From Areca catechu (Eukaryota; Streptophyta; Magnoliopsida; Arecales; Arecaceae), in contig CM038049.1 of NCBI GenBank assembly GCA_021397845.1, positions 102,764,877 through 102,828,876 of the forward strand: a stretch of 64,000 nucleotides of DNA, in the 5' to 3' direction. The first letter of the stretch is position 1, and each line of letters opens with the position of its first letter. Below, one piece after another: positions 11,080 through 20,465 of this stretch. A program made the translations under genes and the position numbers. Under the pieces are notes generated by a model. The model made no database searches and was not told the origin of the DNA. It was given only the letters and a program-made list of their open reading frames with translations.

Positions 11080-12822
11080 ATGGCAGTAAGAAAAAGGAGA
11101 ATGGAACAAGGCCAAAGTAGCACTGAGCGACGAAGAAAGGTCAGACATGAGCGTGAGCCGACCCCAGAGCCACCTGCACCAGTGCCAGCCAGCTTAGTGC
11201 GGAAGAGCATTGCGAGTGGGAGGTGTGTGGACATACCTTTCTGGGATCAGCATCACTTTTTTATAGGAGATGTGCTGAGTGATGCAGGTCTGGTTCATTT
11301 CTGCACGATGATTGAGAGATTCTACCCAGACTTCATCAGGGAGTTCTATGCATCCATGGCCACTGATGGCATTGGATGGTCAGCTACTGTTCGTGGGATC
11401 GAGATTCCAGTGACACCGGAGGTCATCAGTCATGTTTGGAGGATTCCACTTCATGGCACAGCTACCACTTCGATCAGCGACAGAGAGCATGCCTTCAGTT
11501 GTATTCTAGAGCGTGAGGATGTTAGCGGCATTTCCACAGTAGCCGCTAACCAGCTTTCACTGGAGATGAGAGTGCTGCATCATATCATCGCCCGTATCTT
11601 GATTCCGAAGAGCGGGAGATTTGACTTTATCACTGAGAGTGAGCTGGTGTTGATGGTGTCCCTGAGATAGCGGACTCCCATCAACCTTCCCAGGATCATG
11701 CTTCAGTAGATGGGTGAGGCAGCATCTCACAGGAGACTAGTTCAGCCATATGGTATGGGGCTAACACAGCTATTCAGAGAGCATGGAGTTTCATTTGATG
11801 GTATACCCTTCAGTCAACTGCAGCACACTGATACATATGGAGAGAAATCCCTGCATAGGATGGGATTTCGACTGATTGGTGACCGTTGGGTGTGACGAGA
11901 GTCTGGCCAGGAGCTAGATGAGGAGGATGAGATCCGAGCAGCTGAGGCAGGGCCTTCAGAGCCTACTGATCATGGCACACCTCCTCGTCCAGCACCAGAG
12001 TCAGAGACTGCGGAGCCTGAGCCATTCACGCCACCACCCTCATCAGCTCCAGCACCTACAGCTACTGCTACACCACGGAGGACTACAGCGAGGATATCGG
12101 ACTTTGAGCAAAGAGTGACTGATCACATTTCAGAGGTCCGGACAGAGATTGCTGGTATACGACAGGAGCTACATGGTCTGCGGATCCACACAGATATGTG
12201 CATTGGAGCTCTCTCAGCTAGTGTAGATGTAGGATTCCGACAGATCCTCAGCCTACTGAGATTAGCATTGCCACCAGGGACTGTAGATCCGACAGTACCT
12301 CCTCCACATTCTGATGATGATGATGATGACTCCAGTGGATACAGTGACAGTGATGGAGATCATCCTGGAGCAGGTAGCTCTGATGTTCCACCTGCAGATC
12401 CGATGCCAGAGATTCTCCCTTCTACTGATCCTCCTTCTACTGATCTTCCCAGTACAGATCCTCCAGCTACAGATGTGCCAGTAGACACTGAGTTTACTGA
12501 GTCACTTTTTGAGACTATTACAGGAATTCTGGATGATAGAGATGAGCATACAGAGATAGATATTGATGATCCCACTGCTTTTGAGCTAGTCAGCAGGCAC
12601 ACTCCAGCTCAGTCTACTCAGCATATTGATCCATCTACTCCTTCTGCTACTGCTTCTATTAGGACACCTGTGGAGTCTTTTCCTCGGACCTATAGATCTC
12701 GTAGGACTACCCCTAGGTCTGGTCCCTCTCTGAGGACTCGGAGTCCCACTCATAGGACTCCAAAATCCTCATCTAGGATTTCGGCTCCTATCTCTTTTGA
12801 TATACCTTCTGATGAGGAGTAG
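11080..12822 (+). pseudogene. Copia-1 extra 3' ORF (so-called env-like), three nonsense codons
   Basis: Sireviruses often carry an ORF after pol called 'env-like'; its function is not settled. One frame runs 581 codons from an ATG at 11080, and an earlier start may have been lost near 11063 (compare MGPRK in Copia-2). The N-terminal half has a globular block with FWDQHHFFIGD, FYPDFIREFYASM and RGIEIPVTPEVI. It recurs in Copia-2 and resembles domains annotated as 'putative plant transposon protein'. The C-terminal half is a short coiled coil (DFEQRVTDHISEV) and then a Pro/Ser/Thr/Asp-rich tail ending DIPSDEE. No signal peptide or membrane segment is visible, so 'envelope' is doubtful. Stops are TAG 11668, TAG 11707 and TGA 11893, each one transition from Gln or Arg. 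Confidence 0.8.
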
Positions 12823-13522
12823 CCTCGTAGATTTACTTGATGTATGTTGTACTTAGTTTGCTTTGTATGATCTGATGTATCAGTGTTTTGTGCTTACTAT
12901 GTACGCAATTTTGTAACTGAATACATTTATATACTTATCTACATTGTGATATTTTACTGTCTGATACCAGCTCTTAGCATTTATCTTTTTAAACCCTCAA
13001 GTTAGAATGTTTTTGTTATATCGAATGCACAAATTGAGGGGGAGCATGTATTTTATGCAACTAAGTACTTCATTGTAATAGAACATAATTTCTTTAATAT
13101 ATCTTTTACTACAAAGAATGCACTTTTTGATTCTTGACAAAAAGGGGGAGTATAGTAAAGTTTGTAAAGTATATATGGTAAGTAAAGTTTGTAAAGTATA
13201 TATGGTAAAGTATGACTCTTTCATAGAATAGAGTAAAGCTATTATGGTTCTTATCTTTTTGACTCATGAGAATGTTTTCACAAAAAGAAAGAAGTAAATG
13301 AAAAGTAAAATCTTTTTGACTCATGAGAATGTTTTCACAAAAAGAAAGAAGTAAATGAAAAGTAAAATCTTTTTGACTCATGAGAATGTTTTCACAAAAA
13401 AGTAGATGAAAAGTAAAATTTTTTGGTATACTCATGCATATAAGGATTCTTTGAAAATTTTTATTATTGCTATATTTTGCTTTTGGACTTAATTGCATAT
13501 ATACTCAAGGTTTTGTCATCAT
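12823..13522. other. Copia-1 3' untranslated region with short tandem repeats
   Basis: AT-rich, no coding signal. It holds a tandem 'agtaaagtttgtaaagtata' pair (about 13155-13215). Three copies of an about 64-bp unit containing 'tttttgactcatgagaatg' and 'aagtaaatgaaaagtaaa' follow at about 13253-13415. Confidence 0.7.
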
Positions 13523-13537
13523 CAAAAAGGGGGAGAT
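13523..13537 (+). promoter_or_regulatory. Copia-1 polypurine tract
   Basis: The purine run AAAAAGGGGGAGA lies directly before the 3' LTR and primes plus-strand DNA. Copia-2 has the same type of tract (AAAAAGGGAGAG). Confidence 0.88.
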
Positions 13538-15015
13538 TGTTGGCTTTAGCTCCTTAATTTTGATGATTAACAAAAGGTTGAGTATATGTTTGGACTAATG
13601 TTTCATTTCAAGATAAAGTTTCAGGACTTAGGTTATTCAAAAAGAGTATCAAGAGTACAATGATGAAACCAAGCTTGCTTGATTTTGGAAAGAGCTTTTC
13701 TACTTTGAACAAAATCAAATTTCTCATATTGGACCTTATTATTAAGAAGCAATTGACAAAAGAAAAAAAGGCTTAGAGAAACTCAAGCATGGCATGCACC
13801 TCTCTAGAGTTTCAGAATATTTCAGACCAGAGGTCGATCCCCAGAGGTCAACACCTTGCCAAAGGTCGACCACCAGAGGTTGACTCATGAAGAAAAGAAA
13901 AGTTCAGCTAGGCCGGTACGGCAAAATTTTAGTGGCACGCTCCAGAGGTCGACCACCAGAGGTCGACACCTGTCCAGAGGTCGACACCAGAGGTCGACTC
14001 ATCGCCTGAGAATTCAAACTGGGCAGAACTATGGTTTTCTGGATTTTTGCCTAAGATAAACTAGAGGTCGACTCATGAGGTCGACACCTGATCCAGAGGT
14101 CGACTCATAAGGTCGACTCATGGCATAACGGCTAGTTTTTCTGAACTTTTGATTTGATTTCTAACAGCCATAAACGGCCATATTTTTGATTCTAATGGTC
14201 TTATGTAGTTGTTTCAGCTTGAATGAGGTATTTAACCTCCACCTAACTTCAGAAAAGACAAGGAGACAAAGTGAAAAGGAATAGAGTGAAAGTACAAAGC
14301 CTTCAATCAATCCCAAGCCAAAAAGAGTGAGAAAACCAAGAAATTCCTTAGCCAAAAAGCTTTCCATCTTTGAGGAATCCAACTTTCAAGAGTTTGGCAT
14401 TTAGTGAGGTCCAAGATTCCAAGAGAAAGGCTTGAAGTGTCTCCATCAAGAGTTACATCGAATTACTTTTTGCTCAAAAGGAGTTTGTCTTGATTTATTC
14501 ATTGTATTCATATTCTTTTTGTCTTAGGCTAGTTTCAAGAAAATTTGAAACTAGTGTGAGGTTTGTTGGTGAGCCAATTAATAAAACCAACTAGGGTTGC
14601 TTGTAAGCCCGAAGCCAAAACAAGTGAGTGAGGTTTGTTGGTAAGCCAATTGATAAAACCAACTAGGGTTGCTTGTAAGCCCGAAGCTAAAACAAGTGTG
14701 TAAGGTTTTGACTTGTGAGCCTGGTAAAACAAGTCGACTGTAATCTAGAAAAGATTATAGTGGAAATTTCCAAGTGGAGATTGGGGAGTGGATGTAGGTG
14801 CTAGGTGCACCGAACCACTATACTTCTTGTGTGTTTGCATTGCTTTACTCTCTATCTTCTTTTGCTCTTTAATTGTTGCTATCTTTCATTGCTTCCGTTG
14901 CACAATTACCTGAGCACTATCACTCTTCACTTTTGAACTTGATAGCACATATATTGCTTTAATTTTTTAAAATACCCAATTCACCCCCCCTCTTGGGCAC
15001 CATTTCTGGGCAACA
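13538..15015 (+). repeat. Copia-1 3' LTR
   Basis: 1478 bp, TGTTGG...GCAACA, matching 3995-5460 with roughly 3-4 percent differences by eye. The GTCGAC array is at 13829-14120. It is followed by the duplication GAATT (15016-15020). Confidence 0.93.
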
Positions 15016-15020
15016 GAATT

Positions 15021-15275
15021 GAAGATTTGGACAAAAAGACTATGAAGTGGGAACCGAAGGCCGGTCTTAAGGTGGTCTTCGTATAGGGGAAGGGCACCTA
15101 CATTCAACGGGCCGTTCACCCTTCCATCCCTACTGGGAATAGTCAAGTGTAATGTGGACAGTATGTTGTAGATAACCCTAAGACTCTCTACTCTCTCTCT
15201 CATCATCCCCGATGGGATATCATAGGGACCTGGTTCCCTATTCCCGCGGGCCAAGCTCCGATTACTAGAGGCCAT
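15021..15275 (-). pseudogene. Tat-L antisense ORF, N-terminal part (cut by Copia-1)
   Basis: Minus-strand start of the aORF protein. The ATG at 15275 gives MASSNRSLARGN and runs to LYEDHLKTGLRFPLHSLFVQIFN, the signature block of the PF04195 'putative gypsy type transposon' family. The Tat-R aORF has IYEDHLKAGLHFPLHPFF at the same place. Copia-1 inserted right after IFN, and the protein continues at 3994. The start was chosen because a TATA box lies 136-147 bp upstream (15411-15422), the same layout as in Tat-R. Family function is unknown. Confidence 0.78.
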
Positions 15276-15859
15276 TCTAATGGAAGCTACAGGAGGGAGA
15301 GAGGACGGAACTGACCTGGTTTCCTAATAGAGAAAGAGCAGCTAGGGAGAGGAATTCTTTCTTCTTAAGCACAAAGGCAGTAGAAGACTCCCTTCGGGCC
15401 TCCTCCTCCTCCTTTTATAGGCACTGAGGGGCCGCTTCCAGCGCCCCTCGAGCACGCGATCCAATGGCAGATGATGCGACTTCCCAATTCGACGAGGAGG
15501 CCAAGGGGATGCACCAGATCGTGTCTAATCATGATCCACATAACCGCCCAACCAATGGTGGATGGGTTGCTCCGGACACTATGCCAACCACTTGGATCTT
15601 GCCACGTCGCCCACGTCGTGTCAAGAACTTGACGGGCGGGCATTTCGGGCTGGCAGCCCATCATTATACCGTATTGGCATTAACTGCTTCTCCCATCACC
15701 ACCAATGCAGTGCTGGCACCTATCCAGGGGCAAAAATTTGGAGCGAAAGATGGCCGGTCATAGCACGCCGGATCAGATTCGCAATCATCTCAACTACTGG
15801 TGCATTAATTGCCAAGTGATGCTCTCATCCTTCGAAGCTGCAGAACCGCTCGAAGGCCA
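15276..15859. other. Tat-L aORF leader and promoter-side spacer
   Basis: It holds the 5' leader of the antisense transcript (15276-15410), the TATA box at 15411-15422 on the minus strand, and a GC-richer upstream stretch to the polypurine tract. Overlapping ORFs of 80-100 codons on both strands show no known motif and are not supported as genes. Confidence 0.6.
15411..15422 (-). promoter_or_regulatory. TATA box of Tat-L antisense ORF
   Basis: GCCTATAAAAGG on the minus strand, about 136 bp before the aORF ATG. A TATA box at the same distance precedes the Tat-R aORF, which supports a dedicated antisense promoter. Confidence 0.6.
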
Positions 15860-15875
15860 AGAGCAAGGGGGCAAC
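15860..15875 (+). promoter_or_regulatory. Tat-L polypurine tract
   Basis: AGAGCAAGGGGGCAAC, directly before the LTR start TGTTATACCC. Tat-R has GAGAGTGGGGGGCAAC at the equivalent place. Confidence 0.75.
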
Positions 15876-15959
15876 TGTTATACCCGACCGGCTCACCACC
15901 AAACCGGACCACCCTCTTACTATGGTTCGACCGGACTGTTCTTCTAAAGCTCCAATGAG

Positions 15960-16190
15960 CGTTCACCTTCGGAAGTCCGACCCACTGAAGTATAGGTCCG
16001 AACGACCAACTTTTGCTGAGGTTCGGCCCACCGCTCTCCTTTAGAAGTCCAACCCATTAAAGTAGAGGTTAGAGTGACCCACTTCTGCTGAGGTCTGGCC
16101 ACTGCTCTCCTTCGAAAGTCTGACCCACTGAAGTATAGGTCCGAATGATCAACTTCTGCTGCGGTCCGGCCCACCTGCTCCTACTGAAGC
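15960..16190. repeat. about 70-bp tandem repeat inside Tat-L LTR, three copies
   Basis: Three units carry 'gaagtccgacccactgaag', 'tataggtccgaa' and 'ttctgctgaggtc' in the same order. The AAGTCCGAC core is shared with the 46-bp array at 886-1470. Confidence 0.7.
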
Positions 16191-16458
16191 TCCAAAGGAT
16201 GCTCTCCTTTAGAGGTCCGACTGGCCCTCCCCAATCGAGGTCCGACCAATTTTTTTCAAGGTTTCAGGAAACTCCAGAAGCCTCTTCCAGCTGGTACCAG
16301 AATTCTGTTATAACAGAATTCTGCCATATCAGCGCCACTACTCCACTTTTCCCATGATGTTGCCCTATCTTGGTGCCACGTGGCCACTCTTCGGATTCTC
16401 CTAGAGGCAGATCAATCTTTCTTGACTTCTTCCCTAATGGATTTTTGACTGTTTCGTG

Positions 16459-16468
16459 CCTATATAAG
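16459..16468 (+). promoter_or_regulatory. TATA box of Tat-L 3' LTR
   Basis: CCTATATAAGG, about 585 bp into the LTR, consistent with the U3/R border. Confidence 0.6.
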
Positions 16469-16717
16469 GTAATCGGGAGACTCGTTTTGAGCTAAGTACA
16501 CTCTCCCTTCTCCATATGCTGCCATTTTGATTCCTCCATTCTGTTGCCCTCGAGCTCCCGCTGACTTAAGCATCAGAGTGTCCCCCATCGGAACACCACC
16601 GGCCCTTGGAGACTTTGTTGCAGGTGACCAGGGAGAAGAGCGCTCCAGCCCAGCCGTCCGACCCCGGTTTGGGAGAAGTTGCAGCAATAGTACTCATGCC
16701 TGGGCCATATCCTCTAA

Positions 16718-17301
16718 GGTTGCATTTGGTGGATTGCTAAAAAATCCTGAATGGTAATCTGGATTACCTGCAAAATAGATTACCACTGGATAGATTGCTA
16801 GCAATGTTGATTACTGTATTTGGTATACACAAGTAATCTATTAATAAGATTAATTACTGTATTTGGTATGACAAATTGATTACCAATAATCTAAGCTCAA
16901 ATTTCTAAAATATCTATAAGTCAAATTTATTAAAATTCATATATTATTTAAATACCCCTAAGTCAAAAATTAGTTCTTCTTCATCCTTTCATAAATATTA
17001 CGAAAGGATCTTTAACATGAGGGCTTAAAAAAAAGAGAGGGAGAAGGGGAATGTTTTGTTCTCATCGAAGAGAAAGGGATGTGACAATTTTGTAAAAATA
17101 AAAAATTCCAAATTACCACATCTCTGGTAATCTGGATAGCCACCTCTTTCTAAGATAATCTGGATTGCTACATGAGAGGTAATCCAGATTACCACTACAA
17201 CATAGATTACCGGTTTAAAAAAATACCAAACAAGATTATCTGGTGGGCCCAGTTTAAAATTACCAGTAATCTGGATAGATTACCATCTACCAAATGCAAC
17301 C
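16718..17301. mobile_element. Harbinger/Tourist-like MITE (584 bp)
   Basis: The ends are inverted repeats: GGTTGCATTTGGT at the left and its complement ACCAAATGCAACC at the right. The element is flanked by TAA on both sides (16715-16717 and 17302-17304), the 3-bp duplication expected of PIF/Harbinger elements. There is no transposase ORF. The subterminal parts carry repeated GGTAATCTGGATTACC palindromes (about 16755-16800 and 17110-17280) that could fold into long hairpins. Confidence 0.8.
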
Positions 17302-17354
17302 TAAGTTTGTCATCCTAATTAGCATCTTTATGAAAAGATTTCTTATATTATATT

Positions 17355-17587
17355 TGTTGACGTGGAACCTTCATCAACTGGGCGAAGCTGCTGGATTAAA
17401 TGTTTGCTCTCCTTGATACTTGCAAAATTGGTCCTTGACTGGATTTTCTATGATGGGGGACACTCTGATACCTAAGTTAGAGAGGGAGGTTCCAGTAATA
17501 GAATGGAGAGTTTTCTAAAGAGGAAGAAATATGGCGAAAGTATTCTTTTCCAGGCTTACCTTGAGAGTCCCCTCTTACCAGTATTTA
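17355..17587 (-). repeat. Tat-R 3' LTR, R/U5 part
   Basis: On the minus strand it follows the TATA box broken by C and includes 'aacttaggtatcagagtgtc', the same block as in the Tat-L LTR ('cttaagcatcagagtgtc'). It ends GTCAACA. The U3 part lies at 57271-57926. Confidence 0.7.
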
Positions 17588-17637
17588 TGATGTGGGACTA
17601 AGATGATGCGGGACTATACTAATGATGAGATGGGTAT
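17588..17637 (-). repeat. C 3' LTR, fragment 1 (U5 end)
   Basis: 50 bp from TGATGTGGGAC to the first copy of GGTAT (17633-17637), matching 55671-55719 of the intact 5' LTR apart from small differences. Element A follows. Confidence 0.9.
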
Positions 17638-18930
17638 TGGTGGGGGCACCAGGTTCAGAAAGAAGAAGCTTCAACTAATACCAAGTTCTTTATGGATTGA
17701 GACTAGAAACTCAAGTCTCGTATGAGTCCAGTATGTTTATTAAGTCATGTTTTACTTTCTTTTGGGATTTTAAAGTTCAATTAGAATTCTATCAAGAGTT
17801 CAATTAGAGTCAATTAGGCTTTGTACTGAGTCAAGTTCAAGAGCTATTTGAAATTGGGCCAGACCAGCTATACTTGGAATGCCACATCATCATGGACCAC
17901 CGGTGCCAACTCATCACCAGAGGATGTCACATCACCTTTGCCATGTCATCTCCAAGGGGCTCCATGGAGAAGGATGCTCCATGTCACCATGCCACCTTGC
18001 CATGCCACATCATTGCCACCTCACCTGCCATGTGGAATCATTCAAATTTTAAATTACATGAAAGCTACAAGTGGTCGACCAAGGAGTCTTTTCAAATTCA
18101 AAGGAGGTCGGCCAACTCCATCCACAAATCATGCAACCAGCTCCACCAAATCCTCCACATTCCATGTAACCCTCCACCAAATCCTCCATATTTTATGTAA
18201 CCCCCCCTAATATTTCTCCATGATATGGGGTGTTTCAAATTGATTGAAAGGCCATTAAAAGCCTCTTGTATGCCCATGGTAAAGAAAAGCTTTTTTGGAT
18301 GAAATGAAATTTAAGTGAAGTAGTAGTTGAAGAAGGTATTTTTTTTTGGTAGTATCCTTTTGTTTTCTTTGGGTGTGTTTGATTTTCTCTTCTCAAGCTT
18401 TCAAGTATCCAACGCCAACATCCACCTCTAGGGATCCATGCCTCCATCGAAGTTTCCTTGCCTATTTGGTTTCTTTGTTTTAATATCTTTCAAATTGGTC
18501 CCAGTCTAACCCGTTCATTGTGCAGGATCCTTCTACGATTCGGAGTTCAAGAAAGGGTTCTCTTGCCAAAGATCAATGTTGAATGAAACTAGTTTCTTTG
18601 GAATGCCAATCTTCCACTTCAGGGCTAGTTCGTCTAAGAGCTTCAACGGATCTACCAGGGAGTGATCATCTTGGGTAAATAACACCTTTTAATCTCTTAA
18701 GTCTGAGTTATTGAAAATCGTTGCTAAGGTTTAAATTCAATATTCATTAGCCCTAATCTTCTCTAGGATTTAAATAACTACATCGTGGCGTGAGTTCCAA
18801 ATTTCAGTGCTCCTTCCATAGCTTTACCTTAGTAATTTTGATTTGAAATTTAGTACCTGTTAATAGGCTTTATTGCTCTCATTTCTCAATCCATCATTTA
18901 GATTGCATTCTCATCTTTCGTGCCACGTCA
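17638..18930 (+). repeat. A 5' LTR
   Basis: 1293 bp, TGGTGGGGGCACC to GCCACGTCA. It differs from the 3' copy at about 19 places in the first 466 bp and about 13 in the last 146 bp, yet is identical for 681 bp between (18104-18784). Confidence 0.94.
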
Positions 18931-18933
18931 AAT

Positions 18934-18945
18934 TGGTATCAGAGC
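18934..18945 (+). promoter_or_regulatory. A primer-binding site (initiator tRNA-Met)
   Basis: TGGTATCAGAGC, three bases after the 5' LTR. Confidence 0.9.
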
Positions 18946-19958
18946 TTGGTTGCATTAGGGTAGAATAGTTTTCTTTAAATCCAAGCAAGATCCAAAATTC
19001 ACGCCTCCTGAGCGGGTGTACTCCAGTACACTGTCACGACCCATAGGAATAATGAGCCCCTGGCCAGACGTGAATTTTTTAGATTGAAGTTTGGTTAAGC
19101 CATTGCACTTGTTTGATTAGGTTCTGTTTTCTGAAAATTTGCATCTATTTACTGTAATCTGTCTGCAGCTCCAAAGGCAAGTCTCTAATTTTTTATTGAA
19201 ATATTTTTTTTCTTGTTCCATTTTAAGTCAGTTATCACCATATTAAATTTCATCATCAGAAAAAAATTATAAAAAAAATGAAAATTTTTGCAGTTCGATA
19301 TTGTCATTAGGGTTCTGTTCTGTCCTTTTTATTTATCTTCATTTGTAGGATCTGCTTAGAGTAGTACAGATTTTAGTTTTAAAATTCCTTTCATCTACAT
19401 TGAAATATATAAGTTAGAAATCCTCTGTAAGTTTTTCAGAATTTTTGGACATTTTTTTCATCACGTTTTTCACACCACTTTCAAACTGCAACACACTTCT
19501 GCAGCACCTTTGCATTTCATTCATCTCATGAGATATCAAATTAAGGGCATCAATTTGACATAGGGTCAGGGTTTCATCACCTGTCCCTAGCCCAAAATCA
19601 CCAACCAGCATATCGATCCCAGCCCGTTAATTAAAATTGAGTAGAACGTTAATTGCCCTAGTGGGTTGAGAAACCAACAAGTTGGGTTCAGGTTAGGGTC
19701 AAGTTAACTGTGTCAACTAATTGGTGTGTGCTTACTGGCTTGGTGTCTAGGATTGGTGCATCAGGGCTTGTGATTTGGTCGCCTACCTGGCCAATCTCAG
19801 ATTGGTGTCTAAGGTTGGCAATCAGGAACCTTCACTCCCCTCCACCTACCTGGCTAAGTCCCATAAGTACTACTAGCTAGTTGGTTCACTTAATTAGACC
19901 TCTAATTTGTGCTCTAGGTCTAGGAAACCTTAGCTCGAGCTTGAGTCTACTTGCATGC
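18946..19958 (+). other. A untranslated leader with conserved motifs
   Basis: About 1 kb without coding signal. Two stretches match the leaders of B and E: 'tttcatcacctgtccctagc' and following bases (19572-19606), and a 'ggtgtctagg...cctacctggccaatc...ggtgtctaaggttggca' block (19739-19870), just before gag. Conservation across families with different LTRs suggests an RNA signal. Confidence 0.6.
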
Positions 19959-20465
19959 ATGAAAACTAGATCAGGAGCCTCATATTCACCAGTCCAGACC
20001 CAGTCCAGTGTAGCCATGGACCCGAATCTTGGAACCATACTGAAAGGCCTAAATGATCTAATGGCCCAATTGAACCAAATGCTGGCTAAACAATTTTCCT
20101 TAGACCAACCAACTCCTACTATCCCATTAGCTCATATGAATGATAGGAGTAAGAACCCTGATATACATGTTGAGTTCATGAATACTCAAGACTTAGGATA
20201 TCCTCAAATTGAAGGGCTAGGGAAGGAAGAAGGCAAGTCTGAACCTAGTAAATATGTGTATGAGACTAATATAAGTTTAATAGATGAATATGAAGGGGAA
20301 GACTGTGAAGAGAACAACTTTAGTACCTTACCAGAGGAAACCTTTGGTAAAGAAAAGATTATTGAGCCTAGTCCTGAAACATCAGAACAACCAAAATTTT
20401 GTGAGGACTTGGTTCCCGTAAGACAATGCCCTCAAGAAGAACCCAATACTTTAGCTTCGATATAA
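19959..20465 (+). pseudogene. gag: A gag remnant (N-terminus) with linker
   Basis: The ATG at 19959 gives MKTRSGASYSPVQ, the counterpart of MSTRAGTSYQPE in B, MLTRSGVPYHPH in C and MSTRNGVPYQPG in E. After about 60 residues Gag similarity ends. An acidic stretch, LIDEYEGEDCEE, resembles the segment before the protease of E (LVEEYEGEE). The capsid body and zinc knuckle are missing. The open frame stops at 20463-20465. An upstream in-frame ATG (19881) exists, but the family start is 19959. Confidence 0.75.

Larger units (their letters stand above)
3995..15015 (+). mobile_element. Copia-1: Sirevirus-like Ty1/copia retrotransposon, complete with both LTRs
   Basis: An 11.0-kb element bounded by TG...CA LTRs (3995-5460 and 13538-15015) and by the 5-bp duplication GAATT (3990-3994 and 15016-15020). 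The order is LTR, initiator-Met PBS, gag with two zinc knuckles and a coiled coil, protease, integrase, RT, RNase H, a spacer, an extra ORF, polypurine tract, LTR. The copia order (integrase before RT), large size, long gag and extra 3' ORF point to the Sirevirus (SIRE/Maximus) lineage. The LTRs differ by roughly 3-4 percent by eye, and gag, pol and the extra ORF all carry stops or shifts, so it is no longer autonomous. It sits inside the aORF of Tat-L. Confidence 0.92.
1..16686 (+). mobile_element. Tat-L: Ty3/gypsy Tat-lineage element, 3' portion (5' part outside window)
   Basis: From left to right this holds the end of a pol gene (integrase) on the plus strand, two tandem-repeat blocks, a long ORF on the opposite strand, a polypurine tract and a 3' LTR. 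An antisense ORF between pol and the 3' LTR, plus amplified tandem repeats there, is a known layout for the Tat group of plant Ty3/gypsy elements. The Copia-1 element (3995-15015) is inserted in it. The 5' LTR, gag, protease and RT lie upstream of the window, so its own target duplication cannot be tested. Many in-frame stops show that it is long dead. Confidence 0.85.
15876..16686 (+). repeat. Tat-L 3' LTR
   Basis: About 811 bp from TGTTATACCC to TTGCAGCA. A TATA box (TATATAA, 16461-16467) is followed by the 'gacttaagcatcagagtgtc' block usual in Tat-type LTRs (16563-16582). The 3' limit is inferred from the CA end, since the partner LTR is outside the window. Confidence 0.72.

Noticed and set aside
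11918..12118. 66-residue ORF in Copia-1
   Set aside because: Out-of-frame shadow of the Pro-rich part of the extra 3' ORF.
13109..13498. ORF with a repeated SFCENILMSQKDFTFHLL-type pattern as a repeat protein
   Set aside because: It is the minus-strand reading of the about 64-bp tandem repeat in the Copia-1 3' untranslated region; no support as a gene.
15464..15763. ORFs of 80-100 codons on both strands in 15365-15950
   Set aside because: Overlapping frames on both strands without motifs, located in the aORF promoter region and the LTR.
18235..18447. Identical 70-residue minus-strand ORFs at 18235 and 22123
   Set aside because: They lie in the two LTRs of A. Identity comes from the LTR repeat and the conversion-like tract, and no protein motif is seen.
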